Of a stretch of DNA of 64,000 nucleotides, positions 1 through 12,350 are shown piece after piece. The stretch covers positions 1,321,001 to 1,385,000 of the forward strand of contig JAFBJZ010000224.1 of assembly GCA_016785225.1 (NCBI GenBank), given 5' to 3'. The notes below the pieces were generated by a model. It saw nothing but the letters and a program-made list of their open reading frames with translations, did no database searches and was not told the DNA's origin. This stretch comes from Psettodes erumei (taxonomy: Eukaryota > Chordata > Actinopteri > Pleuronectiformes > Psettodidae). The position numbers and the translations under genes were made by a program. Every line of letters starts with the position of its first letter. The stretch's first letter is position 1.

Positions 1-2232
1 TTTGTGGAGGAAACTGGACTAAAGTGAAGAAGAAGAAGCAGGTGAACTATATGTTGTCTTTGGCATGAAATAACCACTGCATATAAATGAGACGCATCTG
101 AATCGGTCACAAAGGGAAAGCCTCTGTTCCATCGGCTGTGCTCATTTGATTAGTAGGACTTTATGGCAAATACTAGAATACCACACATGAGACTAGTTTA
201 ACAGGATTTGCTATCCAAGTCCTTTTTTGGCTTCGTAAAGCAGAGATTGATAATGGTCCCTCATCACCAGTAAATGAACTATAAAATATAATGTCACAAA
301 GGGAAAATATAAAGACATGAAAGATGGCATTTCATTTCATATTGCAGGGAAAATATTGTGCTTGTGTTTTTAGTGACCATGGACTTCTTTTATGTGGTAG
401 TCGGCACTGAAACAAGAAACCAAAGTGCAGTACAACAAATTGCAATTAAGAGCCACAGTAGGACAGTGACCTTTCATATAATCTGCAGTGGACCTGATTA
501 TGATCCTTCTTTTATGGCTTACTCCGAATTATTTATATGAACAGCAAGTGCATGGAAATTAGCTTTATTATTCACTTTCAGACCAGTTTAATGAAGGCAA
601 ACTTTAGATCACTACTACGACCATGAAAGTTCAGACATTACATAATTTAATTTTGGTGCTGGGTTGTTTATCTGCAAGAAATCACGCAAAACAGCAATAT
701 GTGGAAGGGGAAAAACCACTGGCAAAGTCTAATATTTTATCAAAATGTGATGAAACAGTGGGCTGCAACATTGCTCATAATAAAAATCTTTACTTTATTG
801 TGTTCGCTAAAATTGCTTTCCAGTGCTGTTGAATAAGCACTATTAAATTGGAATTCAGTGTACTTAAGCTGCAGTAATGATTGGGCAGCTTGGCACGCGC
901 CCGTACGGGTGACCTCATAGATTTTGGAGCTGTTGCGGGGCACACACAGAGAAATGGGCAGAGAAAGGGGTGACTGTTCCTGTCTCGCACAATGCTGCAG
1001 TAAGGACCTCTGCTTGGCGTAGTTGTTCAGGCTCCGCAAGTGTACTGCAAACAGCTACACTGCAATTCAGATCTGAAGAAAACATCCCCATCGCCTAGCA
1101 ACAGCCCACAGCGTTTTGAGGGCACTTGAATTGTAAGGACTGTAAGAAAATTTGAAGGTCTAATCAAACAATACATCGATGTGGCTGTAACTTTTTGTTC
1201 AGTGATGGTTTATTTTGGCAGTTGCAATACATCCCTTCTCTAAAGTATAGATATAAATGATCTAGTTGTGTCAGTAAACTGGAGGCTCTAAAGTCGCACC
1301 TATCAAATAAGCTTTACACAGTGAGGTTTCTCAAGGATTAACAGTACTAAACGTGTTGAGTTGCCTGCAGGTGCTGACAGCAGCGTCCCAGACTTTTCGG
1401 CCTGTTGTTTTAACTGGCTATGTAGATTATTGCACATTGTAAAAACGTCAACATCTGGAAATATTAATGGGAATATGCCATTTGCTGAAGTTAGATGCCA
1501 GTATACGTTCTGTTTCTAGGGTCTCAATGTACAGACATCCCATATGAGCGCAGTATATACTGTAGAGTGATAAACACGTGCATATTTGTTATTTTTTACT
1601 TTTTGTTTGGTCATGGAGCCCCTTTTTCACAGCAGACATTTGCGCTTGTCATCGCAGGAAAAGCAGTGCACCTAACAACATTCCTGATTGCCTGTTTTCC
1701 TTTTAACTGTCTCTCTAAGTCATGTCAGTGAGCCAGAGAGCACAATAACACGGCCCTGGAAGTGGAATGAGGCCATTATTGATGTTATTAATTACACCGT
1801 TGTGATTTTTTTTTTTTTTTTTTTTTGCTGTAACATACCAAACAGCCTGAAGTGAAAGGGGCGTTCTGGTTAATTTTGATTCATTGGGTTATTCTGATGA
1901 AGATATTTTTCATGAAACTAGTTCCTAATCCCTCTGCTGGGCACTCATCCACCAAATACAGTTGACACATCCTTGACATGCTTTAACTGCCATGTGGTTG
2001 GCATGGGTGTCCCCTGATAGGATTAAGGCTTCCAGGAAAATATCATTAAATACAAGACTGTGGTCTTTGCCCGCTGCACTAAATGGTGACAGTAATTTGA
2101 AGTCACAGTTCATGTGAGCACCAGGTGCATGCTCGTATATCAATCCAGACACTATGTTGTGTTGCCGTCTCTATGCCACATGGCCCCTTACCACGGTTCC
2201 TAAATCAACGCTGGTGCTTTGCCGACACTTAC
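1..2232 (-). other. ptprd intron before D1 (partial)
   Basis: This is the 5' part of the intron after exon 2233-2330. No phosphatase-domain exon is seen. It contains a 21-base poly-T run at 1806-1826. Nothing else is recognised. Confidence 0.6.
1806..1826. repeat. poly-T run (21)
   Basis: A homopolymer of 21 T on the plus strand. Confidence 0.95.
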
Positions 2233-2330
2233 CTCATACTCCTGTGAAAACTTAAGGTTGTCGTTGGCTTTAAGGCGCTCCAGATGATCTGCTAGATCCA
2301 TGATGGGGATTGGAGGGTGGCTTGCCATAC
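2233..2330 (-). CDS. ptprd: ptprd exon: juxtamembrane segment 2, just before D1
   Basis: This 98-bp exon (phase 1 to 0) encodes GMASHPPIPIMDLADHLERL, then KANDNLKFSQEYE. It is the wedge-like helix segment preceding phosphatase domain 1 (mammals continue SIDPGQQF). Acceptor is CATCGGCAG and donor is GAG|GTAAGT. Its first full codon is ATG in a good initiation context (G at -3, G at +4), which matters for the possible internal promoter upstream. It is the last exon seen; D1 and D2 must lie beyond the window start. Confidence 0.93.
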
Positions 2331-4905
2331 CTGCCGATGACATGGACTGAGGGTCAGTCGTCAGACTTGTAAGAGGCCATCACCCAAGCACAAGCCAACA
2401 GGGAATCATTAGATAAGCAGCATGTGTGTTTAACGGGGGGGAGGGGGGGGTGGAGGAGTGGATCTTGTTAGGCTAGGTTGTTCACTCAAAGCAGTGGCCA
2501 TGCTCATAAAGAGGATATGGACACAGAAGCCAATGAGAAGTCATCGAGCACACTTGCCCCACAGGGACTCTCCCTACTGAGAGAGAAGAAAGTTATTCAC
2601 ACAGAAAGCTGCGGTATATAGTTAGCATGACACAGTAGGACACAGACACAAACATCCCAAAAAAAAACAAAAAAAAAAACTCAAAGAAAAACAACATTCA
2701 AAATGTTAGGCCAGATGTTGACGTCTGCTTTGAGTGATGACATGTTTTCAGGCTGTCATTTCAAACTCCGCCTCCTGTGATGACATAGCATTACACCAGA
2801 TGGATTAGATGGGGATGGGAATACAAGACTAGGCAGAAAAAAGGAAGATAATGGAATAAAAAAAACAAAACAAAAGAAAAAATCAAATCATGTCAAATGC
2901 ATAATCGAGACCAACTAACTTGACAAATGGAGGTTACTGGGGTGACTGGGCGCACCTGAACCTGTGGAGGAAACGGCGGTGTAATTAAATACATTGCAGA
3001 CGTCAGAACAACATGACTACTTTCTTGACAAACAGAAGGTAGAAATCAAAATGTGACAAGGGGTAGTTGAATGGTCATGTGTACTCTAAATGGGACATTT
3101 ATTAGTAACGTACAAAACATCATGCTCAATGCTTGGTTGTGCCACCATGCTTATTTCATGGAAATAAGAAAGCGTAGGGGGAATAAAAATCCTAACAGCA
3201 CAAACCAAAGCTGTGCAACCGTAGGACACCCTGAGGATGCTGACACAGTGATACACAACTTGCAGTCTGCAGCAAACACTTTCATCCTGCAGTTAGGCTC
3301 ACTTGGACTTTGACAACGTAGAATTGACAGTGTTGAATAGTGGGTGGCAGTCAAGGTATGTGTGTTATCGGCCAATTTAGGAGCTTGGATGAGCGCAATT
3401 GCGAGGCTTCAACAATACCGTCCACCAAGACCCCTTTTTGTACATGCTGCTGCAATTCAACCAATGGCTAAAGATCTGTGACCTAGGACTTCAGATCCCC
3501 TTCGACACACGAGCTGAATGATGGCCTCCCTCTCTGATGTGTGATGCCTCATTTTGGTTGCAGACATAAGTGGGCATTAGCTAATGGAAGCAGTGCCTCG
3601 TTTTTTTCCCACCCACTCTCACGTCTCTGGAAGAAGCGCCGAGGGTGTTTCTATTGCAGCCCACTACTCAAAATCCATTTCCACCACAGGGGGACAATGA
3701 AAGTGCCATTTCCAACACGTCGTTGCTCAAACATCAAGTATCCTTAAGATGGAAATGTCCATTGGGTAAAAAGGCAAGGGGAAGGGGAGAGAGAGGAGGT
3801 GGTCTAATGCAGAAGTGCTTCAGGACTTAGGAGAAAGTGGTTACGTGGGTAAAAAATTTAAAAAAAAATTTGGTCCTTTTTGAGCGAGATAGCCAGGATA
3901 CCAGCTCTCAGAAAGGCTGTTGGGGGAACAAAATGATGGCTTGAGAGGCGAGTGAAATAGTGGGAGGATGGTTGAGATCACTCTGAGCCAAAAGGAAAAA
4001 TACCCCGCTGCCAGGACGAAACTGCCAGTAATGGTCCTAATACCATTGAAGAACGTTCATAAATATGCATAATCTTGTTCAAAAATGAGCCTGCAGAGAT
4101 AATTCATCCTCCTTTCATACTAGCAGACCTGAAAAATATGGCTTTGATATTACAACATTATTGGCAGTCTCTGAACACCTGTCCCAAAGCAGTCGGTGCC
4201 AGAGGAACTCAAACGACAGTTAAGTACGTCTCTCTCGGTCAGGATGGGAGCGGAGATGCATTCCACCTCTCCGGGTGATAAATGGACTCCCCAGTCGAGA
4301 GACGAGCACGCGGCCGAGCTGAGGCGCCGACCGCTGACCGGCACTCACCTCGGCACTAAAGGTCAGAACGGGCAAACGCCGGCGTTTAACGCTCGTCGGC
4401 GCTTTTTTCACAGCTGTCTGCTGGCTCACTTATGAATTGAAGCGCAGAGGCATAGAAACGTTTTCCTCGCCTTCCGCAGCGCTGCATCCTGGGGCTTCCT
4501 GCAGCAGGATCCCGGCCGAGCAGCGCTGTACTGTTCTGAGTGAGCGTGACAAGTCTCGATGACCTGGATAACCCAGGTGCAGGGGAAGATGACAGCTGCC
4601 ATGAAACTGTCAAGCTTGCATTTCTGCCTCATTTTGCTCTGATAAGTGTCCTCGGGGAGGACACACTGTCAGTTTTGACCCGCTGTGCCTTCTCTAAGCA
4701 CCTGTCCGCGGTCTACCTGCAAACTGCTTGCTTGTATGGCGCCAGTCTCGCTGCAGAGATGATGGACACCTCTTCAGGACGTTATTGTGTTAAGCTGCGG
4801 TGTCAGCGGTGGTTGCAAAATGTCGAAACAATGGATGCGGTTCGGCTGTAAATTCTCGGCGAATGATATACAGTAGATGTTGCCGGCCTCATTTTGAACA
4901 CTCAC
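2331..4905 (-). other. ptprd juxtamembrane intron with CpG-rich block
   Basis: The intron is 2.6 kb. Its upstream half (in gene direction) contains the CpG-rich block listed separately. The rest has A-rich runs (2658-2690, 2859-2890) and no recognised exon. No match to the alternative PTPRS juxtamembrane insert was seen. Confidence 0.6.
4230..4620 (-). promoter_or_regulatory. CpG-rich block with strong minus-strand donor; possible internal promoter/first exon
   Basis: The stretch is far richer in CG dinucleotides than the surrounding introns, with dense CGs at about 4310-4410. On the minus strand it contains GTGCCGAG|GTGAGTG, with the exon side ending at 4349. The next downstream exon (2330) begins GTATGG, so a transcript starting here would have ATG GCA AGC as a start codon in good context. 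The upstream frame contains TAG just before the donor, so it cannot be a coding extension in that phase. It could instead be an unrelated conserved element or cassette. No TATA box is obvious. Confidence 0.3.
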
Positions 4906-5018
4906 CAGGTGTCTGGAAGTTGAGTCGCCGGAGCTCGACAGGGTCAGTGGGATGATGCAGTGGCATTTCCTTGTTGTTGGGGAGACTGCCCTTCCTTGCT
5001 TCAGATTCTGCTCTTTTT
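4906..5018 (-). CDS. ptprd: ptprd exon: juxtamembrane segment 1
   Basis: This 113-bp exon (phase 2 to 1) encodes KRAESEARKGSLPNNKEMPL, then HHPTDPVELRRLNFQTP. KRAES following YKR is typical of PTPRD (human YKRKRAESDSRK). The segment links the membrane helix to the phosphatase domains. Acceptor is TCTTCCGCAG and donor is G|GTGAGT. A CpG-rich block begins about 300 bp downstream in the next intron. Confidence 0.93.
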
Positions 5019-8000
5019 CTGCGGAAGAAATGGCAAATCGTAACTACTTCTGATCACTGATCTCGCAGTTTTGTCCACAAAACTTTCTTGCAGAGCGTGC
5101 CTTCTAGTCCTGTTGAATAATGAAGGCAGATGTATATAATTAGGAAGGTGACAGGAGCACATTGTTATAGTACATTAGGCTACAGGGGATGAACTAAATA
5201 ACATCATCACTTTACACTTTCCAGTGGAGTAGCCCTTCACTACTAACTACTACCTTTGTGAAGCCTGTATTGTTCACTTTTCAATCATGGTCAGATAGGA
5301 TGTTGATTCGACTCTGTCGTAATTTTGAAGCTGTAATTAGGGGTAGCATTTATTGCATTGTATTGTAACCCACCCCCATCACTGTAAGAAAAGAAAAAAT
5401 ACTTTAAACGCATCACAAAGGTATCATTTACCAAGAGGCTATTGTACTTTGGATGTTTGTATTATGTTGTAGAATATAGTTATTTCCTCCACTCCCTTTT
5501 ACTACAAGTTAAGATTCCAGTAATTTGAATGCATGTTTTGAGATTCACATTGTGTGTAGAGCCTATGATATCTTATATGTTTGTCACATATTCTGGGTGT
5601 GCAGCATGGTCACCTTGAACATAAGTTTCCTAAAGGCAGTGTGGTTTGTTCATTCATGAGGATCAGTCATGGTCGTTATCCAGCATTGTGGATTCAAAGT
5701 TTATTCGTGGGAAAAGTCAAACCGTTTGGGTTTTGATTCCCCAATAAATGGCTTCCAACAGCTGTCATAGAAGCAGCATCACATTACTAATGGTAAGCAA
5801 CATGTGTTTTACATATGTTCCTTTCAATGTAGCATGTCACACGATTTCACAAATGACCTCAACTGCAGTGGGCGACCAACTTCCATATGTTGCGAGAAGA
5901 GGGACTCAAAGGGAATTCATTTTCTCAAACTTTCTCGCTCTTACCTGTCTGGTTTGCTGCTCCATTGGTCAGCAAGGAGAGAAATATCGACACAACGTTA
6001 GGCGGTAAGACCTTAGGCTTTAATGGAGAAATCCAGAAACTTTGCGTTGAATGAGTGAGTGACTGACTACATGAGAGACAAACGATACCAATCATATCTC
6101 AGCCTTGCTTTATGTGCGAGATTAGTGATGCTTCACTTCCGAGATTATACTCAATTATGCAGCCTTGGGGCTCTTTGTTTCAAACACTGCAGCTTCCCAG
6201 GTGCATCCAAGATTTGTACATTGTATCTCTGCTATTTCAAGCAGTTTCAGCTGATTGCTTCTTGTTCAAGCATAAAAGTCATCTCTTGACTCCTAATTGC
6301 CGTGTTTGTCTTTTCCTGCAAATAAGCCCACCACTGCTACATTTATTAAAATCAAGAATTATGCATATTTGAGAGTTGAGCATGTGGTATTATACATGTG
6401 AGAAACTCTTGGGATCGTATATTTGAATAAATGTGTGTTAATTAAGCATGTAAGGCATTAAAATGTATGTTACCATTGTTTTACCTTATTATTTTAGAAA
6501 AATGGACATTATTAATGGAATAAATTGGTGTAGTAGCAACAAATTGATTTGATTATTCGAAGTGTAGGTGTTCAAACTCTGTTTCTGTTTCTCCCTGATG
6601 AAGTTGCCCATTGTTATCTCCATGTCCTGTCCCAGAGCTCAGCATCACATGGTTGTTGCCCTTTGTTTTGCACAAGAGGAGCATTGTGTCACATAAAAAT
6701 TGATTTTGACAAGAGAAATACCTCCTGGTTATGCACTGACTGTTCCCTAACCTGGCGGTGGCACTGGCCTAGTTATTGATGTTTAAACCCATCTGCCACA
6801 AATGGAAACGTTGAGGCCCTCTGCGTGCACAGTCCTTGTTCAGTTTCAGTTCACCATTTTTATAATCCAAGCCAAAACTTGATGTGAATGGATCCCAAGG
6901 ACAATAAGGTGTAAGAGAGAGGCAGAATGAAGTAGTGTATATAAACCTCTTACATTACGCTGATACTATTGATGGATTTCTTTTTGTCTTCAGCTGACTC
7001 TTCACTTACTAATCTTCCCTTCCCAAAATTACTTCCTGAGAACTACTGTGAAATTCTGCTTAGGACTGGACATTTGATTAAATGAACTTTGCAGGGAAAT
7101 TTGACTTATATAAAAGGTGAATAGAGACGAGATAGCAAAGGACAGAAAAAAAATCCATGTGTGGACGCATGAATGTGCGTGTTCTGGCAAAGCAGGAGCG
7201 AAGCATAAGGTCAGAGCTGGGATCTAGAGCCCAGTTCCCTTGTGGAATGGGTTGTATTAAAGGCGGGGGGGGGGGATGCTGGCCCAGGCCCCAGGGCCTC
7301 TCTAAAGCTGCACACACACACGCAGTGCCATGCAGCAGATAGTCAAAGCTGTCCCCTCCTACGCTTGACTGATGAGCAGTGACAGCACAAGGTCTGGCTA
7401 CCACCAGGGGGTTTCAGACAAAAAAGGCTGCTTTGATTCTGTGTGAAAAGTGCACTGCCGCAAGTGCTTTCTCCACTTGTACATGTGTTTGTGAGTGTGT
7501 GTCTGAGCATGCAGGGGGGTAGATGGATGTGTCTGATTAACTTTCAGTCACCGCGCATGTCTGTGTGAAGGATTGTGGGCGTCTGCATTTGATGGCTTGT
7601 CAGTTTAGGTAGCCGTGCGCCTGGATTTACTCATCAGAGACTTGGACTGTGTTTGTGATACTGAGCATGAGGGTCACGGATAGTTTGAAGATCACTGCGC
7701 CTCAGGGTTCAGGTTGAAATCTTACATTCAGCGTCTGCATTCAGATGTGCTAATTGAAGCGTGTCGGTTTCATGAATCTTAAATATTAAATGTCGAGTGG
7801 CTGCATACGATGTGAATTTTAAATGCACATACATAAGTAATAATGTGTTATGTACTGCGTGTCTCGCACCGTCCCCTAGGGGCGACTGTTTGCCAGTATT
7901 ATGTGTACAGTATTTACGCTAAGTGTCATCGGAGTTGTCTCATCTCAGCTGGATTCCTGTGAGTTTGTGACACTGGGTGAGGAAAAAACCAAACCCTCTC

Positions 8001-8029
8001 ATGTGTGGACTGTCCTTTCATATCCGTAC
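5019..8029 (-). other. ptprd intron between membrane and juxtamembrane exons
   Basis: This 3.0-kb intron shows no recognised exon. It contains an 11-base G run at 7265-7275 and TG-rich sequence around 7480-7520. Confidence 0.6.
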
Positions 8030-8191
8030 CTCTTGTAGAGAAGGATGACTATGACAATGCATATGATGAAGACCACTGCTAGCACAGGGCCCACCACCCA
8101 GATGAGGCCCTCTTCCTCTTCGATTATTGGCTGGGGGTCAATGTCGGCCCGAAACAATGGGGTCGGAGTAGGGGCTGGTGGCATACATGAT
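8030..8191 (-). CDS. ptprd: ptprd exon: transmembrane helix, with one-base frame break
   Basis: This 162-bp exon should be 161 bp by phase (0 to 2). It begins IMYATSPYSDPIVS in the frame set by the upstream exon, but DIDPQPIIEEEEGLIWVV and the hydrophobic helix GPVLAVVFIICIVIVILLYK are one base off. Removing one base between 8148 and 8163 (most simply one of the CCC at 8148-8150) gives the same residue spacing as human PTPRD across SDP...DPQP. As written, the frame reaches TGA four codons after the serine. The helix is followed by YKR, a stop-transfer signal. Acceptor is TTCCCTCAG and donor is AG|GTACGG. Assembly or sequencing error is the likeliest cause. Confidence 0.93.
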
Positions 8192-9089
8192 CTGAGGGAA
8201 AAGCAAATCAGCGATGAATATATGTGGTGATTTTGGAATATATTTTCAAGTTACATCAAGAGCTAAATGTTAAAGGATACAGTAGATCCTGTCCATTCAG
8301 AGCATTACTGCAAGACTTCAATTAATGTGCCCCCCCTCCCCATTAGAGCATATCTTACTTGACAGCATGACCAACAATACAAATTAAAAGCCAATTCGGA
8401 GTTCTGCTGTGTAATTTCTGCTAAGCTGCAGTTTGACCACTCAGAATTATCTTCAATATCTCCCCTATGCAGGAGCCTTGATTGAACTATTTCATATTCT
8501 AAGAGAAGATTAAAAAAATAGTCTTGTGGGAAGAAAATATATGCTTCAGTGGGCAAATTAGAGATTTCCCTCTGTCCATCATTATCATTTTTCCTCTACC
8601 TGAACTCGGGGTTAGCAGAGAGCGTGAGCGGCAGCACCACAGACCCTGCAGCTCATCAGATCCATCATCTCACCTGTAGCTGCCTAATCATGTGGCTTTC
8701 AGGTCTTCCGTCCAGACATACCCATGCACGCACACACACACACACACACACTAGCTGCAGCACCGGAGATAAGGTGGACTGCACGTAGGACGCAATTAAA
8801 GAGGAGCCCTGTTATCGAGGTGTTCTTGCAATCAGCTAAGGTCTTAAGGTGTTTCTCTCCCTAAAGCAGCAAGGGTCAGCCGCAGCTTTAAGTTTTTAAG
8901 TCAAAGCCTCATTCGGGTTGAGGCTAACATATCTGACCGGGAGCAAACTCTGACCCTCCGCTAAGATGTAGTGGGTTTCGCCCTCCATGCCTTTTAACAC
9001 ATGCAGTTTTGAACAGAAGGAACATGATATCGCTGTCGAGGGATCTGCCGGCTGAGACAATACATGTATGTGAGGGAGAGCAGACTTAC
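8192..9089 (-). other. ptprd intron upstream of the membrane exon
   Basis: This intron is about 0.9 kb and carries a short (CA)n at 8731-8751. Nothing else is recognised. Confidence 0.6.
8731..8751. repeat. (CA)n microsatellite
   Basis: About ten CA units, intronic. Confidence 0.95.
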
Positions 9090-9299
9090 ATTTTCAGACA
9101 TCTCCAGGACAGCAAGAACAAAGAAGATGTACTCCTGGCCGCTCTGGAGTGGCTTGTTTTCACAGTCCCCGTAGACCTTGCCGTCTCCCAGGGTGAACTC
9201 CTTAGGCAGGTGTTTGAAGTAGGCAGCGATATAAGCTTTGGGTTCTGCCTGCCTCCGGAACCGAAGGCCTCTGCTCGTCCGGTTTATCTCCTTCAGCAG
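9090..9299 (-). CDS. ptprd: ptprd exon: furin-site region and stalk
   Basis: This 210-bp exon (phase 0-0) encodes LLKEINRTSRGLRFRRQAEP, then AYIAAYFKHLPKEFTLGDG and GQEYIFFVLAVLEMSEN. R-F-R-R is a furin-type (R-X-R-R) processing site in the place of mammalian PTPRD RKRR. KEFTLGDG and SGQEY match the family. There is a cysteine in GDCENK where mammals have GGFTNK. The preceding N-R-T is an N-glycosylation sequon. Acceptor is TCACTGTAG and donor is AAT|GTAAGT. Confidence 0.93.
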
Positions 9300-11234
9300 C
9301 TACAGTGAGGAATAAGAAGCAGGCGGTTGATAACGCAGAGGGACACGTTCCAGCATCCACATGAAAACACATCCACGCAAACCAAATCTGTCCATCTAGA
9401 TTTTTTATTTATTTATTTTTTCGGATTGCTGAGCTGAAAATTGCTGATCGCAAAAGGCAGAACATTACAGAAAAGATCAATGACTTATTTCATCTGTTTT
9501 TGAACGACAACGGATTGTAAGATCAAAAGATTGTGTCTTCCCAGCGTTGTGTATATAGCAGTGGAGGATTCTCCAACAGCTTCAAACAGCAAAAAAGACT
9601 GACTCCCTTTAAAACTTACACAGCTCAGTTATTTCTTTTTTTGTTGATACAATCAGAAAGATTTTTTGCTCAAACATTGAGAAAATAGAATTTGAAGACA
9701 TCTTTACTGGACTTGATTAATGGCGTAAACGTAACTGTATATTCCTCAAGTGATATTTTTGTGACTATGGATGAAAGATGTGCGGCGTCCTGTCAAGAAA
9801 TTGCTTCAAACTACATTTTTCCAAGTAAAACAAATCATACCTTCAGGATTAAAACACCAGTGTGTTATTGGCAAGGATTACCCACAAAATTGAATGCTTG
9901 TTTTAAAGGCTATTATTACATATCACACCACTGTTGTAATTATAACCTTTGCTCCTCCCAACCAACAATAATAATAATAGTAACAGGCTTAAAGAAAAAC
10001 TGTTAACTGTGTCCTTCTTACAAGTCAGTTTTGTCTGACTTTAAACTTCAAGTACAAAGCTTGGATCATAATTATGCTAATCAAGCCTGCCTAGGTGTTT
10101 GGGCATCTGATTTCCTATCTCTGACTTGTATGCATGATTGAGTGTGTGCGTGTGCGGGCCGCGCGCGCCTGTCATTCACGTCCAGTGTGTGCGCTCTCGT
10201 GTGTGCTCTGTTTTGGCTGCTGGGCTGTTGGTGCCGCCCGATAATGTCTTCAATCATCTCTCCTGTCAACACGGCTAAATCTAGCTGCCCTTGGGAAAAG
10301 TTGTGAAAAGGTGAGTGCCAATATTGACAAACAAATAAATTCTGACAGAGGGGTGACTTTTGGGCAATCGGTCAAGGCTGCAGACATGGGCCTGCAGGCA
10401 TGCGCTGCAAACCCAATGGCCGATGAGATGCCGTGTGTTTTCTTTTAGCCTCCCAGACATGTGATGTATTGTGATGATTGTACAGCAGAAATAATATAAG
10501 CGCTTGAATCCTACAATTCCAAAATAAGTTGTAACTTGCCAGAAGTTTTAATTTACAAACAGGAATCCTTGACATGATTTAGAATTGTAGTAACTTGAAG
10601 GGAAATAGCTTTTTAAAATTTTCCATTCTCTCTCTCTCAAGGACAGAGATTTCCTGCACTGAAGGTGTAGAACCATTTGCTTTCAATGTCTGACACTGTA
10701 TCTGAAGGAATCACTTGATTGTAATCACATTTTACGATGCATAGTAGTACAAACAACAACTTTAGTTTTGTTACATATTTACTGTGATCATGTATGCGAT
10801 GCACAGAAGCTCCTGAATTGTCTCACCTGGCTTCATATAAAAGTTGTTATATAAAAGTGTTTAGTGCATATGCAGTAGCATAGCTTTGCTTGGAATGAGA
10901 AGAGACATGAAGGCCTGATGCAGCTCTTCAGGTAATTACCACAGACACAGAGAGCAGGAGGAGGAGGTGGGGATGGGGGTTGAGTTTGCAGTGCACTTGA
11001 TGGCTACTTCATGTCCTCATTTCCATATGAACAGTGCTCTCTGCAGCTATTTGTGTCAGTCAGTGAGACTCATCTCCTCTTCCCCCTGCCCTCTTAACTT
11101 TTTTGAGAGAAGAGATGTGTGACATGGGAACACAGGTATGCTGTTTATGAGACGGGTACAATAGCTGGGTAATAGAAAAAGCTATTTTCTCCCCTAACCT
11201 GAGTCATCAGAACCAGCTCCTCCTGTAAACCTAC
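9300..11234 (-). other. ptprd intron within the membrane-proximal region
   Basis: This 1.9-kb intron has no recognised exon. It is AT-rich at 9390-10010, with a GTGTGCG-rich patch near 10140-10210. Confidence 0.6.
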
Positions 11235-11328
11235 CTCCTCCAGATTCATTTCATCAGGATTGTCCCAGGGTTTGAAAAACTTGCCAGTGCGCTGCTTCTT
11301 CAGAGGTACTACCACAATGTAATATCCC
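11235..11328 (-). CDS. ptprd: ptprd exon: post-FN8 membrane-proximal segment
   Basis: This 94-bp exon (phase 2 to 0) encodes GYYIVVVPLKKQRTGKFFKP, then WDNPDEMNLEE. It starts the membrane-proximal region that in LAR receptors holds the proteolytic site and keeps both subunits non-covalently joined. Acceptor is CTTTGCAG and donor is GAG|GTAGGT. Confidence 0.92.
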
Positions 11329-12350
11329 CTGCAAAGTAAAATGTAAAGTCCAGCCTATTAATATACCATCATGACAACAAGAATAAAATAAAGTATTGCA
11401 CACTGACCACCATGTCTTGTTTGCCAGGCATGAAAGAAAAAAGGCACATGCCTTTAGCAGTTGTGTGTGTTAGCATTTGATTCTGTGTCACTTGATTATG
11501 TTTTCTGTTTAGTTCAAGCATATTTAGAGAAGTCCTCTGTGAATTCAGAAAAGATACAGAATCTGAGGGATCCCTTCATCGGGGTGACAAGCGAGATAAG
11601 GCCCTCAGCCAGAGTTAGGCTTCCTGTTTGGGGCATTGCAAGAGGTAGTGTTAGCAAAGAAGGCAGTGTGACAGGCTAATGGGAAACTAATTAGCTTAAG
11701 CTCTGGCATGGGAGAGAGTGGGCTCAGTGCATCCAGCAAGATCAAAAAACCCGATGGGTTTGAAGCGTCAGTCTACAATCGGATGTGCTCCTTGGCCTTC
11801 TGACAACCCCAGGCTTTGTTGAAAAGCTGTAAGAGACTTTATTGGGCTTAGAGCAGTGTGCTTAAATGAGTTGGGCTGCTTCAGTGTGTAATGACTGAGG
11901 TGGAGTGGATATTACACTGAAATGTAGGGATGAATATAAATGACTTTTTTGGAAGAATTACCCCTGACAAGGTCAGCTATCAAGTTAACTTGTTTACTTC
12001 TGTCCATGCAGTGTCAGTAAGCAATAATTATCACTAATATGGACATTACAACGAACCCTTCTCACTTCTCTTGCCAACATAGTGATATCTTTACAAAGTT
12101 AAATTATATTATGCCTGATTTTGAGACATAATTGTGTTTGTTGAAGTCTCCAGCCCATGATGCTGTGATTCATGTGTTAAATTATACACAATAACAAAGC
12201 TAATAAAAAAAACCCTGCAGTCATTTGACCCAAAAAATACAAGTGGACTTGAGTTGATTCTCAACTGATGACTGAAATCACCAATGTTTAGTGGGCAGCA
12301 CTAATTGCAAGCAATTGAAGATCACCGTGAGTTTGATCATTGGCACTCAC
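11329..12350 (-). other. ptprd intron after FN8
   Basis: This intron is about 1.0 kb. I see no exon or repeat in it. Confidence 0.6.

Noticed and set aside
4150..4344. Minus-strand open frame in the CpG-rich block as a coding exon
   Set aside because: It crosses the strong donor at 4349 only downstream, in intron sequence, and resembles no LAR-family segment.
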